Positions 19,501 through 32,214 are shown, counted from the stretch's first letter. The stretch: DNA of 64,000 nt from Nocardia sp. NBC_00565 (GCF_036345915.1 NZ_CP107785.1:4030001-4094000); one strand, 5' to 3'. The notes: generated by a model from the letters alone, not told the origin. Numbers and translations: made by a program.

Positions 19501-20246
19501 GCAATGGTGGCCGGATTGGGCAAATGCGCTTGGGTATCAGCCGTGTCGGCTTGCGCCGCTGTCTCGTCGGCAACAAATTCCGCGGAATATGTTGCCACTG
19601 CGGGGGCCCCGGACTCGGCGGCCGCGTGAGTACGATTCGGCGGTGCAGCGCGCGACTTTGCGGAACTGGCGGCGCGGATGTTCGAGGTCGAGGCGCGGGC
19701 AGTATCCGATTCAGCCGAGGATGTCGACGCCGTATCGGCACGCTCTGCCGCAGCTTGGGCAGAATCGGCACGCCGTGTCGACACTTCGGCCGTATCATCT
19801 TCTGCCCCTGCAGATTTCATCGCCTTCTTCGCGTCCGCACTCTCCGTGCGGGCGTGGCGGGGTGGGATGGCCAGGCGCAGGACGTCGGAGCGGGTGCCCG
19901 CGTAGCGGGTGGCGACGGTGGTGGCGAGGCGGAGGATTTCTGGAGTGAGGACTCGTTCGGGGGACACCACGCGTTCGAGTTTCACCAGTTTGCCGGTGTG
20001 GTCGCTGTGCGCGAGGCGGGCGAGGAGATAGCCGTCGACCAGGCGGCCCGCGAAACGGACACGCACTCGAACACCGGGCTGGGCGATAGCGTCCAACTCC
20101 GGGGGGACCAGGTAGTCGAAGTCGCGGTCGAGGTGCGCGGGTGAGAGCAGCGGGAGCACCCGTGCGATGGGGTGTCCCGCTGCTGTCGCCGCTCCCGCGG
20201 ACAGGTCCGCGGGAGCGGCGGTGAGGTCCGCTGTGGATTCGTGCAC
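16524..20246 (-). CDS. priA: Primosomal protein N' (PriA), ATPase-degenerate, with ~560-residue insertion
   Basis: Replication-restart protein PriA, 1240 residues where mycobacterial forms have about 650. The 3'-DNA-binding domain is at residues 25-135 (VLPLLSPAHLDRDFDYLVP). The helicase-like part resumes near residue 705 and includes eight zinc cysteines (CAKCRTPARCRHC, then CRWCGITEAAFRCPAC). The Walker A region reads LGEGKGVRAG and the DEEH box reads DDGD, so ATPase activity is probably lost, as known for actinobacterial PriA. Residues ~139-700 are Ala/Gly/Ser/Val-rich low-complexity sequence with internal repeats. GTG 20246 is the start; no strong ribosome binding site is seen. A copy of the metK tail lies just upstream. 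Confidence 0.93.
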   Translation of the reverse strand: MHESTADLTAAPADLSAGAATAAGHPIARVLPLLSPAHLDRDFDYLVPPELDAIAQPGVRVRVRFAGRLVDGYLLARLAHSDHTGKLVKLERVVSPERVLTPEILRLATTVATRYAGTRSDVLRLAIPPRHARTESADAKKAMKSAGAEDDTAEVSTRRADSAQAAAERADTASTSSAESDTARASTSNIRAASSAKSRAAPPNRTHAAAESGAPAVATYSAEFVADETAAQADTADTQAHLPNPATIAEAAERGGSGDLAPAGSGGAVGVGVAEAASRSSGSSAGNATVQADAEAHSSEPTVNTAAALQHGVSSGRSSIDSALAGSGETAAVVAAPCSSESSSVAPVVRADADGAQVHPPGAAAGIDSRQLGSSSGASATRGATSVAAAPISAVPLIAAGPSVALAGADGATVSGSDTDSAQWHLPEDADVVRRQLGSCGGASMTESATSAANQPVSVPSPAAPLAVDPAVVLGGSGGAADGAPGSGGDTDSAQVHSPEDVSVVRRPGTGGGASVTGTATSAAALPVSSTSSVVSSTSYYAALAGSVGAEGGVAGSDDAVDDAADSVGVVGEAAGSSGAAGGAAGSGRVAGGMAGFVGGVGGSAGSGGASGDAAGSGDAVGGPAGFVGGVGEAAGSSDAAGGADGSGGVVAVHSVGLGEGAGGASVGGSGAAVGDSRAAMTAGVGASGTAQGAKVAGESGGRAGVELGAWERYVHGGAFVGALGEGKGVRAGWQAVPGEEWARRLAELAAVVAGRGQSAILMVPDQRDLDRVLAECVQLVGDSAVGLAAGLGPAARYRRWLAALRGTARVIVGTRSAVFAPARDLGLIAIWDDGDDTYAEPRAPYPHAREVAMLRAHETGAAFVAGGFARTAEIQAVVDSGWAHDLVADRAVVRKFSPRISAPGDSDIAMERDPVARAVRIPAVGYAAARSALTEGAAVLVQVPRRGYIPALACAKCRTPARCRHCNGPLALPDGRAGHRGETAHSPACRWCGITEAAFRCPACASRALRAVVIGATRTAEELGRAFPGVPIRGSSGGAVLDSVEPGPQVIVATVGAEPVLPGGYGVALLLDGWALLSRADLRAAEDTLRRWMSAATLVRNHGQVIVMAEPSLPTVQALLRWDPLGHARAEVASRAEVGFPPAVRMAAIDGTSASIAELLSAAKLPDSVDLLGPVPLPPGARKPFDGGDSPAEVERMLLRVNRTSGAALARALTAAQAIRSTHRSDAPLRVQIDPVDIG
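18190..19830 (-). repeat. Low-complexity repeat region inside priA
   Basis: Encodes the PriA insertion. The upstream part holds about five degenerate units of roughly 60-66 residues, each with an Asp-x-Asp...Ala-Gln-x-His-x-Pro landmark (DADGAQVHPPG, DTDSAQWHLPED, DTDSAQVHSPED). The downstream part is Gly/Ala/Ser repeats such as GGPAGFVGGVG. The frame stays open throughout. The long frames antisense to it are compositional shadows. Confidence 0.8.
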
Positions 20247-20261
20247 GCGGGCCCGAATTAC

Positions 20262-20330
20262 CTACCGGCCGACGGCCGCGCGCAGCTTATCCGCACGCAT
20301 CAGGCAGAGCCTCCCACGGCAGGTCGACGT
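20262..20330 (-). repeat. Degenerate duplicate of the metK 3' end
   Basis: Copies the last 65 bp of metK (20350-20414), including its TAG. GGATAAGCTGCGCGCGGCCG and ACGTCGACCTGCCGTGGGAG are shared. A 4-nt difference breaks the frame. It lies 88 bp from the true metK end and 15 nt before the priA start. Confidence 0.8.
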
Positions 20331-20349
20331 ATCCATAGCCAGCTATCTC

Positions 20350-21561
20350 CTACAGTCCGACGGCCGCGCGCAGCTTATCCGCGCGGTCGGTGTGCTCCCA
20401 CGGCAGGTCGACGTCGGTGCGGCCGAAGTGGCCGTATGCGGCGGTCGGCGCGTAGATCGGGCGCAGCAGGTCGAGATCGCGGATGATCGCGCCGGGGCGC
20501 AGGTCGAAGACCTCGGTGATGGCCGTGGCGATGCGCGCCGGGTCGACCTTCTCCGTGCCGAAGGTCTCGACGAACAGACCGACCGGCGCGGCCTTGCCGA
20601 TGGCGTAGGCGACCTGCACCTCGACACGGTCGGAGAGTCCGGCCGCGACGACATTCTTGGCGACCCAGCGCATGGCGTAGGCGGCCGAGCGGTCGACCTT
20701 CGACGGATCCTTACCGGAGAACGCGCCGCCGCCGTGGCGGGCCATGCCGCCGTAGGTGTCGACGATGATCTTGCGGCCGGTCAGGCCCGCATCGCCCATC
20801 GGACCGCCGAGCACGAACTTGCCGGTCGGGTTGACCAGCAGCCGGATATCGGAAACGTCCAGCGTGGGCAGATCGAGATCGGCGAGCACCGCGTCGACGA
20901 CCTTCTCGCGGATATCGGGGGCGAGCAGGTTGTCCAGGTCGATATCGGCCGCGTGCTGGGTGGAGATGACGATCGTATCGAGGCGAACCGGACGGTCACC
21001 GTCGTACTCGATGGTGACCTGGGTCTTGCCGTCCGGGCGCAGGTACGGCAGCACGCCCGACTTGCGCACCTCGGTCAGGCGGCGGGAGAGCCGGTGCGCC
21101 AACGAGATCGGCAACGGCATCAACTCGGGGGTTTCGGTGGTCGCGTAGCCGAACATCAGGCCCTGGTCACCCGCGCCCTGCCGCTCGATCTCGTCATCGG
21201 ATCCGGCGGTGCGCGCCTCGTGCGAGGTGTCCACGCCCTGTGCGATATCCGGCGACTGCGCGCCGATCGCGATGTTCACACCGCAGGAGTTTCCGTCGAA
21301 ACCCTTTGCGGACGAGTCGTATCCGATCTCCAGGACCTTCTCGCGAACGATCTTCGGGATATCCGCATACGCCGAGGTGGTCACCTCGCCGGCGACATGG
21401 ACCTGACCGGTGGTGACGAGGGTTTCCACCGCCACTCGGCTGCGCGGGTCTTCCGCCAGCAGTGCGTCGAGGATGGAATCGCTGATGGCGTCACAGATCT
21501 TGTCCGGATGACCTTCGGTCACGGACTCACTGGTGAATAGGCGGCTGCCGGACGTGGGCAC
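20350..21561 (-). CDS. metK: S-adenosylmethionine synthetase
   Basis: Makes S-adenosylmethionine from methionine and ATP. The 403 residues contain [31 protein letters not shown], the signature [12 protein letters not shown] and the [20 protein letters not shown] loop. GTG 21561 has GGGAAG upstream. The gene belongs to the conserved coaBC-metK-priA order. A 300-bp gap separates it from coaBC, so it probably has its own promoter, and its 3' end is partly duplicated downstream. Confidence 0.97.
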   Translation of the reverse strand: MPTSGSRLFTSESVTEGHPDKICDAISDSILDALLAEDPRSRVAVETLVTTGQVHVAGEVTTSAYADIPKIVREKVLEIGYDSSAKGFDGNSCGVNIAIGAQSPDIAQGVDTSHEARTAGSDDEIERQGAGDQGLMFGYATTETPELMPLPISLAHRLSRRLTEVRKSGVLPYLRPDGKTQVTIEYDGDRPVRLDTIVISTQHAADIDLDNLLAPDIREKVVDAVLADLDLPTLDVSDIRLLVNPTGKFVLGGPMGDAGLTGRKIIVDTYGGMARHGGGAFSGKDPSKVDRSAAYAMRWVAKNVVAAGLSDRVEVQVAYAIGKAAPVGLFVETFGTEKVDPARIATAITEVFDLRPGAIIRDLDLLRPIYAPTAAYGHFGRTDVDLPWEHTDRADKLRAAVGL

Positions 21562-21860
21562 AGTTCTTCCCTCTCCCTCAACGGGTTACTCGTGTCGGGT
21601 TGCGACAGTAACGCGATGTCGCCACCGCACAACCCTTCATCTCAGACTATTCCAAACCACTGACGCGATGGGTGTTGCAGCACGCAACTGTCTCAGACTA
21701 TTCGAATCATCGGCGTGTCGGGCCGGGGCTCCAGCCTCCAACACATCCAACCAGTCTGGCGCGATCAATCGACCAGCGTAGTCATCGCCTCAGCAGTGTT
21801 TTCGCATCGACGCCCAATAATGGACGCGATGCCCTACCAATCCAATCGCCACAAGGGGTC
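21562..21860. other. metK upstream region with a direct repeat
   Basis: 299 bp without a convincing gene. TCTCAGACTATTC occurs twice (21640-21652 and 21691-21703), 51 bp apart, about five helical turns. It may be a regulator site or repeated promoter element for metK. No known SAM riboswitch structure was recognised. Confidence 0.45.
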
Positions 21861-23084
21861 TCAGCGCAACAGCGGACCGAGCGCGTCCAGCACTCGACTC
21901 GCCAGCAACGCCTTCGACCCGTGGTCGAGCGCCTGCTCGGTGCCGTCGGCACCGAGTAGCCAGCCGTCGTTGGTATCGACCTCGAACGCCTTGCCTTCGC
22001 CGACCGCGTTCACGACCAGCAGGTCACAGCCCTTGCGCGCCAATTTGGCGCGCGCGTGCGCGAGCACATCACCTTGCTCGTCACCGGTCTCGGCGGCGAA
22101 GCCGACGATCGCGGTGCCGGGTAGCTGACCGTCGCGCCGCAACTGGACCAGTCCGGCGAGGATGTCGTCGGTCTTGGTGAGCGGGATCACGTCGGGCTCG
22201 TTTGCGCCCTTCTTGATCTTGGCGGCGGCCACCGTGGTCGGCCGGAAGTCGGCGACGGCCGCGGCCATGATCACCGCGTCCGCGCCGAGCGCGTGCTTCT
22301 CGACGGCGGTCTTGAGCTGTTCGGCGGTGGTGATGTGCACCAGGTCGACGGCGGCCGGTGCGGCCATCTCGATGGTGTTGCCCGCGATCAACGTCACATG
22401 CGCGCCGCGCTGCGCGGCGACCCGTGCGAGCGCGTAGCCCTGCTTGCCGGAGCTGCGATTGCCGAGGAAACGCACCGGATCCAGCGGTTCCCTGGTGCCG
22501 CCCGCGGTGATCACCACGCGACGGCCTGCCAGATCACGCGGAATGGCGTCGGCGCGCTCCAGCAGCAGCGTCGCGAGCCCGAAGATCTCCTCGGGCTCGG
22601 GCAACCGGCCGGGACCGGTATCGGCGCCGGTCAACCGGCCCGACGCGGGTTCCATGACGATTGCACCGTGCGCGCGCAGCGTCGCGACATTGGCGATGGT
22701 CGCCGGATGCTCCCACATCTCGGTATGCATCGCGGGCGCGAACAACACCGGACATCGGGCCGTCAGCAGCGTGGCGGTGAGTAGATCGTCGGCGCGGCCC
22801 TGTGCCGCACGCGCCATCAGATCGGCGGTCGCCGGGGCGATGACCACGAGGTCCGCCTCCTGGCCCAACCGCACATGCGGCACCTCGGGCACGTCGGTGA
22901 ACACATCGGTGTGCACCGGATTACCGGACAGTGCCTCGAAAGTTGCCTTGCCGACGAACTGCAGCGCCGACTCGGTGGGGATCACCCGAACCTGGTGCCC
23001 GGTCTCGGTGAACCGGCGCACGATCGAGCAGGCCTTATACGCGGCGATCCCTCCGCCGACGCCGACGACGATCCGTGTGCTCAC
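21861..23084 (-). CDS. coaBC: Phosphopantothenoylcysteine decarboxylase / synthetase
   Basis: Bifunctional enzyme of coenzyme A synthesis. The N-terminal CoaC flavoprotein half has GVGGGIAAYKACSIVR, the catalytic-His region LSGNPVHTDVFTDVPEVPHV and the substrate clamp FAPAMHTEMWEHPAT. The C-terminal CoaB half (from about residue 190) has VITAGGTREPLDPVRFLGNRSSGKQG and AAVADFRP. GTG 23084 gives 407 residues and the expected N-terminus; it overlaps a TAG (TAGTG) closing a 16-codon upstream frame at 23084-23134 (starts MVVILPVYAG). The 5' end takes part in a 62-bp tandem duplication. Confidence 0.95.
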   Translation of the reverse strand: MSTRIVVGVGGGIAAYKACSIVRRFTETGHQVRVIPTESALQFVGKATFEALSGNPVHTDVFTDVPEVPHVRLGQEADLVVIAPATADLMARAAQGRADDLLTATLLTARCPVLFAPAMHTEMWEHPATIANVATLRAHGAIVMEPASGRLTGADTGPGRLPEPEEIFGLATLLLERADAIPRDLAGRRVVITAGGTREPLDPVRFLGNRSSGKQGYALARVAAQRGAHVTLIAGNTIEMAAPAAVDLVHITTAEQLKTAVEKHALGADAVIMAAAVADFRPTTVAAAKIKKGANEPDVIPLTKTDDILAGLVQLRRDGQLPGTAIVGFAAETGDEQGDVLAHARAKLARKGCDLLVVNAVGEGKAFEVDTNDGWLLGADGTEQALDHGSKALLASRVLDALGPLLR

Positions 23085-23187
23085 TACGCCTCCGGCTCGC
23101 TGATCCCCGCATATACGGGGAGAATGACGACCATCCGGGTGGTTACTACGCCTCCGGCTGGATCGTCCCCGCTGGCGCGGGGACCTC
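23064..23187. repeat. 62-bp tandem unit with CRISPR-repeat-like palindromes
   Basis: Two units (23064-23125 and 23126-23187). Each is a 34-bp part copying the coaBC start (30 of 34 identical), then a 28-bp part with the palindrome CCCCGC-N5-CGGGG. The palindromes (23105-23120, 23167-23182) lie 62 bp apart and resemble type I-E CRISPR repeats, but their loops and flanks differ and no cas genes are near. Confidence 0.7.
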
Positions 23188-23214
23188 GGACTGCGACGAA
23201 CACGAGCGGGTTTC

Positions 23215-23496
23215 CTACTCGCCTTCGGAATGCTCGAGCAGGTCGGAGTGGATCTCACGCATCGCGACCGATAGCGGCTTCTCCTGCAGACCCGGTTCGA
23301 CCAGCGGGCCGACGTACTCGAGGATGCCGTCGCCGAGCTGGTTGTAGTAGTCGTTGATCTGACGCGCCCGCTTGGCCGCGTAGATGACCAGCGCGTACTT
23401 GGACGAGGTGCGCTCCAGCAGCTCGTCGATCGGCGGGTTGGTCAGGCCGATCGGAGTGTCGTATGCGGGAACGGGCTTGATGTCCGAACTGCTCAC
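23215..23496 (-). CDS. rpoZ: DNA-directed RNA polymerase omega subunit
   Basis: 93-residue omega subunit, which helps assemble RNA polymerase by holding the beta-prime subunit. The core [28 protein letters not shown] is diagnostic, and the C-terminal [16 protein letters not shown] is the mycobacterial type. GTG 23496 is preceded by AGGAG; a longer frame to 23604 overlaps gmk and lacks similarity. It lies in the conserved mihF-gmk-rpoZ-coaBC series, 61 nt after gmk. Confidence 0.95.
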   Translation of the reverse strand: MSSSDIKPVPAYDTPIGLTNPPIDELLERTSSKYALVIYAAKRARQINDYYNQLGDGILEYVGPLVEPGLQEKPLSVAMREIHSDLLEHSEGE

Positions 23497-23557
23497 TGAG
23501 AAGGCTCCTGCGTGGCTCGGGTTCTTCAGGACTGGGGCCGAATTCGGGATCGCGGGG

Positions 23558-24142
23558 TCACGAACTCGAATTTGTGCTAACGAACAACGATACCAACTGC
23601 TCACAGGCGCTGGTCACCTCGTCGTTCACTATGACGATGTCGAACTCGTCACAGGCCGCCAATTCGGTCCTGGCGGTTTCCAACCTGCGGGCGATCACTT
23701 CGGGTGATTCGGTGCCGCGCGAGGTCAGCCGGGATACCAATTCCTCCCAGCTGGGCGGGGCGAGGAATACCAGCAGTGCCTCCGGGATCGCCTTGCGTAC
23801 CGACCGCGCGCCCTCGAGGTCGACCTCGACGAGCACCGGTAGGCCGGCGGCGAGCCCGTCACGCACCGGTTGGGCCGGGGTGCCGGAGCGCTGTAGTCCC
23901 CCATGAATGTCAGCCCACTCGAGGAGCTCGCCCGCCGTGATCATGGCGTCGAACTCCTCCCGGGACACGAACCGGTAGTCGCGGCCGTCGATCTCTCCGG
24001 GCCGGGGGGCCCGAGTAGTCGCCGACACGCTGAAGACCAGTTGGGGAAGTCGCTCGCGGACGCAACGGACCACGGTCGACTTACCCACGGCCGAGGGGCC
24101 GACCAGTACAACCAGTCGACCCTTCCGCGTGTGTTCGACCAC
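23558..24142 (-). CDS. gmk: Guanylate kinase
   Basis: Phosphorylates GMP to GDP. 194 residues with the P-loop GPSAVGKST, the GMP-binding [20 protein letters not shown] and [12 protein letters not shown]. The GTG start lies 8 nt after the mihF stop, so the two are co-transcribed. The P-loop has Ala where most homologues have Gly (GPSGVGKS), a mild change. Confidence 0.96.
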   Translation of the reverse strand: MVEHTRKGRLVVLVGPSAVGKSTVVRCVRERLPQLVFSVSATTRAPRPGEIDGRDYRFVSREEFDAMITAGELLEWADIHGGLQRSGTPAQPVRDGLAAGLPVLVEVDLEGARSVRKAIPEALLVFLAPPSWEELVSRLTSRGTESPEVIARRLETARTELAACDEFDIVIVNDEVTSACEQLVSLFVSTNSSS

Positions 24143-24150
24143 CTTGGTGG

Positions 24151-24468
24151 TCAGGCGAAGTCGAATCGGGCGAGCAGCGCCTTGCGCTGCCGATCACCCA
24201 GTCCGCGCAGACGCCGGGTGGGGGCGATCTCCAGCTCGCTCATGATCTCCGCCGCCTTGACCTTGCCCACCTTGGGCAGGGCCTCCAGCAGCGCCGACAC
24301 CTTCATCTTGCCGAGAATCTCGTCGGATTCGGCATCGGTGAGGACCTGCTTCAGGTCGGTGCCGCCACGCTTCAGGCGCTCCTTGAGCTCCGCCCGAGCA
24401 CGGCGAGCGGCAGCCGCCTTCTCCAAAGCAGCGGCGCGCTGCTCGTCAGTCAGCTGGGGAAGGGCCAC
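24151..24468 (-). CDS. mihF: Integration host factor, actinobacterial type
   Basis: A 105-residue DNA-binding nucleoid protein, first described in mycobacteria as the host factor for phage L5 integration. The sequence [18 protein letters not shown], then [16 protein letters not shown] with the helix-two-turn-helix, then [15 protein letters not shown] is characteristic. GTG start with a GGAGG. It is first in the gmk-rpoZ-coaBC cluster and has a long upstream region. Confidence 0.95.
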   Translation of the reverse strand: MALPQLTDEQRAAALEKAAAARRARAELKERLKRGGTDLKQVLTDAESDEILGKMKVSALLEALPKVGKVKAAEIMSELEIAPTRRLRGLGDRQRKALLARFDFA

Positions 24469-25033
24469 GGTTCCTCCGTCTCATCGTTCATTGCATCAAC
24501 TCCTGCCGGTAACCCAGCAGTCTCAGCGACCGTACCCACGACGTTGCTCGATTGCGAACCCACCCCCCAGGTCAGCGCATGATTCGCCGATGTCGTAGGG
24601 GCGTTCCCGGCGGGATGCGCACAGCGCGTCGATCGCTGCGGTGATCCTACCGCCGATATCGCGAAATGCCCCGCTAGCAGGGCGTTTTCATGGATTCCGC
24701 ACGTTAGCGGAATGGTTGCCGCAACCAGCCGCATCGCGCCAGCAACCGGTCACTTGTCCGACCTGGAAGTTTCTAGGAATTTTCCGCGTGTCGCGTCGTC
24801 CTTGCGCGTGTCGGGGCAGGTTTCGACGGATTCCGGCCCGATTCGGGGCATCGACCGGCGGGCTCACACGACCGCGGCACCGTGTGCCGTTCAGCGTCCT
24901 CCTGGGCCGTTCCGAACCGCACGACGCAACCGGGAACGCCCCAGCGCCGCGAAATCGACGCAGCAGGGCACACAGCCACCAGACATGGGCGTCTGCGCCA
25001 CGCTCAATGGAACTCCCCGCCCCGAAACGCGAA
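24469..25033. other. Intergenic region upstream of mihF
   Basis: About 565 bp between the pyrF terminator and mihF, without a convincing gene on either strand. An imperfect dyad around CTAG (GGAAGTTTCTAGGAATTTTCC is split here as GGAAGTTTC and TAGGAATTTTCC, near 24766-24786) may be a protein site. The length suggests a long leader for mihF or a small RNA; neither can be shown. Confidence 0.4.
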
Positions 25034-25061
25034 ATGGACCGACGCCGAAGCGCCGGTCCAT
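25034..25061 (-). terminator. Terminator of the pyr operon
   Basis: ATGGACCG / CGGTCCAT stem with a GC-rich loop, 12 nt after the pyrF stop codon. Confidence 0.55.
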
Positions 25062-25072
25062 CGCAACCCGCG

Positions 25073-25939
25073 TCATCGCCGCAGGAAGGCGAACTCCTCC
25101 TGCAGCGCACTCAACTTGGCACGCAGTGCCGAGACCGACGGTCCGGCACCCAGCACCTCGCGGGACGCGGCCGGTACCACGGCGTGCAGCATCTGCTCGC
25201 AGACCAGGCCACGGATGGTTTCCCCCCCGCCGCCCTGGGCCCCGACGCCGGGCATCAGGATCGGCCCGTTCAGGGCGGAAAGGTCGGGGACCTGCGTGAG
25301 GGTGGCGCCGACGACGACACCCACCGAACCGAACTCCTGCCCCGCATTACACTGCGCCGCCGCGTCGACCATGGTCTGGGCGATCGTGCGACCGTCGCCG
25401 CCGTGTGCGAGTTGTACCTGCGCCCCTTCGGGATTCGAGGTGGCGGCGAGTACGAACACACCGCGGCCGTTGGCCTCGGCCAGCGTCAAAGCCGGTGCGA
25501 GGGAACCGAATCCAAGGTACGGCGATGCGGTCACGGCATCCGATCCGAGCGGACCGTCACCGAGCCAGGCACGCGCGTAAGCATCCATGGTGGAGCCGAT
25601 ATCGCCCCGCTTGGCATCGGCCAGCACCAGGGTGCCCGAGGCCCGCAGCACCTCGATCGTGCGCTCCAGCACCGCGATCCCACCGGAACCGTACGGCTCG
25701 AAGAAGGCGACCTGCGGCTTGATCAGCGCGACTCGGCCGTCGAAGGCCTCGACGCAGATCTCGGCGAACTTCTCGACGCCGTCGACATCGTCGGTGAGAC
25801 CCCACGATTCGAGCAGGCCGGGATGCGGATCGATACCGACGCACAGGGGGCCGAAATGCCGCATGGCGTGCTGCAATCGGCTCCCGAACGCCTTCTTGTG
25901 CCCGATTCGATGCAGCATATCGGCTCCTTCGTCGGTCAT
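25073..25939 (-). CDS. pyrF: Orotidine 5'-phosphate decarboxylase
   Basis: Last step of UMP synthesis. 288 residues of the mycobacterial/type-2 subfamily, with [15 protein letters not shown], the catalytic [17 protein letters not shown], and [15 protein letters not shown] 25939 follows the carB stop by 7 nt and has GAGGCGG; another ATG at 25918 is less well placed. Last gene of the pyr operon. Confidence 0.96.
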   Translation of the reverse strand: MTDEGADMLHRIGHKKAFGSRLQHAMRHFGPLCVGIDPHPGLLESWGLTDDVDGVEKFAEICVEAFDGRVALIKPQVAFFEPYGSGGIAVLERTIEVLRASGTLVLADAKRGDIGSTMDAYARAWLGDGPLGSDAVTASPYLGFGSLAPALTLAEANGRGVFVLAATSNPEGAQVQLAHGGDGRTIAQTMVDAAAQCNAGQEFGSVGVVVGATLTQVPDLSALNGPILMPGVGAQGGGGETIRGLVCEQMLHAVVPAASREVLGAGPSVSALRAKLSALQEEFAFLRR

Positions 25940-25946
25940 CGCCGCC

Positions 25947-29254
<3,308 letters not shown>

Positions 29255-29255
<1 letters not shown>

Positions 29256-30421
29256 CAGGCTCCTTCCATGAGACCGGCGAAACGGTCGAAGAGATAAGCG
29301 GCGTCATGGGGTCCGGCGGCGGCCTCCGGGTGGTACTGCACCGAGAACGCGCGGCCGTCGACGAGACGCACACCCTCGACGGTGCCGTCGTTCGCACAGA
29401 CATGGCTGACCTCGGCCTTACCGAACGGGGTGTCGAACTGCTCCCCCATCTCGCCTTCCAGCGCGAAGCCGTGGTTCTGCGCGGTGATCGAGATGCGGCC
29501 GGTCTCGTGCTCGACGACCGGGATATTGATGCCGCGGTGACCGAACTTCATCTTGTAGGTCTTGCGGCCGAAGGCCCGGCCGAGGATCTGATTGCCGAAG
29601 CAGATGCCGAACAACGGCAGACCCTTTTCCAGCACACTCTGGGTGATCGCGACCGCGCCGTCCTGGGTGGCCGGGTCGCCGGGACCGTTGGACAGAAAGA
29701 CCCCGTCGGGCTTCAGTTCCAGGATCTGGTCCAGCGAAACGGACGAGGGCACCACGTGCACCCGCATGCCGCGCTGGGCGAACATGCGCGGGGTGTTGGT
29801 CTTGATGCCGAGGTCGACCGCGACGACGGTGAAGCGCGGTTCACCGGTGGGCTCGATGGTGTACAGCGATTCGGTGCTGACCTCTTCGGCCAGGTCCGCG
29901 CCGAGCATCGAGGGCTGCCCGTTGACCCGGGCGAGCAGTTCGTCGGCGTCGGCCAGTGCGGAACCGGAGAAGATGCCCGCCTTCATCGAACCGCGAGTGC
30001 GCAGATGACGCACTAGCGCACGGGTGTCGATGCCCGCGATGCCGACCACGTGCTGGCGGTCCAGTTGATCCTGCAGAGTGCCGGTCGAGCGCCAGTTCGA
30101 CGCGACGCGCGAGGCGTCGCGGACCGCGTATCCGGCGACCCAGATCTTGCCGGATTCGTCATCCTCGTCGTTCCAGCCCGTATTGCCGATCTGCGGGGCC
30201 GTGGCCACTACGATCTGGCGGTGATAGCTGGGGTCGGTGAGGGTCTCCTGGTACCCGGTCATCGCGGTGCAGAACACCGCCTCACCGAGCGTTTCGCCGA
30301 CCGCGCCGAAGGCCGTGCCGCGGAATACCCGGCCGTCCTCCAGTACTAGAGCCGCTTCTTTCGGCCCTCCCGTCGCCCGACCACCGCCCCTCATCGCATC
30401 GCTGCGCGATCCTGCGTTCAT
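29255..30421 (-). CDS. carA: Carbamoyl-phosphate synthase small subunit
   Basis: Glutaminase subunit that delivers ammonia to CarB. The triad Cys is in [16 protein letters not shown], and the His/Glu pair in [12 protein letters not shown]. The N-terminal CPSase domain has [21 protein letters not shown] 30421 overlaps the stop of the preceding gene as ATGA, giving 388 residues; the extra 10 codons of the longer frame are unlikely to be used. Confidence 0.97.
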
Positions 30422-30912
30422 TCGTCGTCTCCCGTCATCGCCCTGGCCCACGCCGGGTACACCGTCTTGTCGTCACCTCGGAAACCGGTATCTACCTCGG
30501 TTCCGGTCGGCAGCTTCCAGCGAATTACCAGCACACCATCTTCCGTCATCACCTTGCCCGCATGTCCGCGTTCGGTCCGCACGGCCGTGATGGATTCCTG
30601 CGGAATCCAGATCACCGTCGCACCGTCGCGTTCGAGCAGAATCCCCCGTTCGAACCGCGTGAGTTCCGCTGTGGCCCGGAAACCCAAGTCACCCACCGCG
30701 ATCCGGTCCTGCCAGCTGGGCGCGATGGTGCTGCCGAGATAGAGTCCCGTGGTCGGTTCGAGCACCTGAGCGCCGAGATCACCCGGCACATCCGGTAGTT
30801 CGCCGATGCGGGCTGCCTGGCGCGCGGAACGATTCTGCCAGCCTCGGTACATCAGCCAGACGCACAGCGCGAACAGCGCGAGCAGACCGACCACCCACAG
30901 CGTTCTTTCCAC
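30418..30912 (-). CDS. Single-span membrane protein of the pyr operon
   Basis: 164 residues with one N-terminal membrane segment ([20 protein letters not shown]) and a soluble domain with [22 protein letters not shown], recalling a PH-like fold. It corresponds in position to Rv1382 between pyrC and carA. The GTG start follows the pyrC TAA directly and its stop overlaps carA. Conserved placement suggests a role tied to the operon, but none is known. Confidence 0.85.
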   Translation of the reverse strand: MERTLWVVGLLALFALCVWLMYRGWQNRSARQAARIGELPDVPGDLGAQVLEPTTGLYLGSTIAPSWQDRIAVGDLGFRATAELTRFERGILLERDGATVIWIPQESITAVRTERGHAGKVMTEDGVLVIRWKLPTGTEVDTGFRGDDKTVYPAWARAMTGDDE

Positions 30913-32214
30913 TTACCGACCTCCCACCGCCTTGCCCTCACGGGCGGTTACCCGGCCTCGCAGCAACGTCGTCGTCACTCGAGCCGGGAACGTCATGTCC
31001 TCGAACGGCGTATTTTTCGAAATGCTGGCGAGCTCGGCGGCGCGCACCGTCCAGGTCGCATCCGGATCGACCAGCGTGAGGTTGGCCGGTTCGCCGACCT
31101 CGATCGGACGGCCGTGGCCGTCGAGTCCGACGATCTCGGCCGGACGCTCGCTCATCACCCTGGCGACACCGCGCCAATCCAGCAGGCCGGGTTCGACCAT
31201 GGTCTGCACGATGATCGACAGCGCGGTCTCCAGGCCGAGCATGCCGGGGCGGGCGGCGGCGAATTCGCAGCACTTGTCCTGTTCGGCGTGCGGGGCGTGG
31301 TCGGTGGCGACGCAGTCGAGGATGCCCTCGGCCAGTGCCTGCCGCAGGGCGACGGTATCGGAGACCTCGCGCAGCGGCGGGTTCACCTTGTTGACCGCGT
31401 CGTAGGTCTCCAGGCGCGAATCGTCGAGCAGCAGGTGGTGCGGGGTGACCTCGGCGGTGATCGAAATGCCCTGCGCCTTGGCCCATTTCACCAGGTCGAC
31501 GGTGCCGGCGGTGGAGGCGTGGCAGATGTGCACGCGGGCACCGGCGTCGCGGGCCAGCAGTGCGTCGCGAGCGACGATCGACTCTTCCGCGGCGCGCGGC
31601 CAACCGGCCAGGCCGAGGCGGGCGGCGGTCGGACCCTCGTGCGCGACCGCGCCCTTGGTGAGGCGCGGCTCCTCCGCATGCTGGGCGATCAGCACGCCGA
31701 GCGAGTTCGAGTACTCCAGCGCGCGGCGCATGAGCAGCGGGTCGTAGACGCAGTGGCCGTCATCGGAGAACATGCGCACCGCGCCGACTCCGGCAGCCAT
31801 GGTGCCCATTTCGGCGAGTTGCTTACCTTCGAGGCCGACGGTGACCGCACCCACCGGGTAGACATCGACCAAACCGATTTCCTGACCGCGCCGCCAAACA
31901 TGGTCGGTGACGACCACCGAGTCGGCGACCGGGTTGGTGTTGGCCATGGCGAAAACCGCGGTGTAGCCGCCGAGTGCCGCTGCGGCGGAACCGGTTTCGA
32001 TGGTCTCGGTGTCCTCGCGGCCGGGTTCGCGCAGATGCGTGTGCAGATCGACGAAGCCAGGCAGCAGGATCTCGCCCCGCGCCTCGATCACCTCGGCGTC
32101 GGCGCCGACGTCCAGACCCGTTCCGATGGCGGCGATTACGCCGTCACGCACCAGTACGTCGACCGGCTCCCCCTCGCCGTACGGGCGAACACCCTTCAGC
32201 AGCAGCTCGCTCAT
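30913..32214 (-). CDS. pyrC: Dihydroorotase
   Basis: Cyclises carbamoyl aspartate to dihydroorotate. 433 residues of the class I type with the metal motif [13 protein letters not shown], then further ligands in [13 protein letters not shown] and the catalytic CVATDHAPH. The ATG 32214 overlaps the pyrB stop (ATGA). The long in-frame extension into pyrB is not translated as such. Confidence 0.97.
   Translation of the reverse strand: MSELLLKGVRPYGEGEPVDVLVRDGVIAAIGTGLDVGADAEVIEARGEILLPGFVDLHTHLREPGREDTETIETGSAAAALGGYTAVFAMANTNPVADSVVVTDHVWRRGQEIGLVDVYPVGAVTVGLEGKQLAEMGTMAAGVGAVRMFSDDGHCVYDPLLMRRALEYSNSLGVLIAQHAEEPRLTKGAVAHEGPTAARLGLAGWPRAAEESIVARDALLARDAGARVHICHASTAGTVDLVKWAKAQGISITAEVTPHHLLLDDSRLETYDAVNKVNPPLREVSDTVALRQALAEGILDCVATDHAPHAEQDKCCEFAAARPGMLGLETALSIIVQTMVEPGLLDWRGVARVMSERPAEIVGLDGHGRPIEVGEPANLTLVDPDATWTVRAAELASISKNTPFEDMTFPARVTTTLLRGRVTAREGKAVGGR

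Noticed and set aside
21562..21860. SAM-sensing riboswitch upstream of metK
   Set aside because: No paired-element pattern of a known SAM riboswitch could be recognised by eye; only a direct repeat is clear.
23064..23187. A true CRISPR array
   Set aside because: Only two palindromes with different loops and flanks, the spacer copies the adjacent gene, and no cas genes are in the window. Kept as a repeat only.
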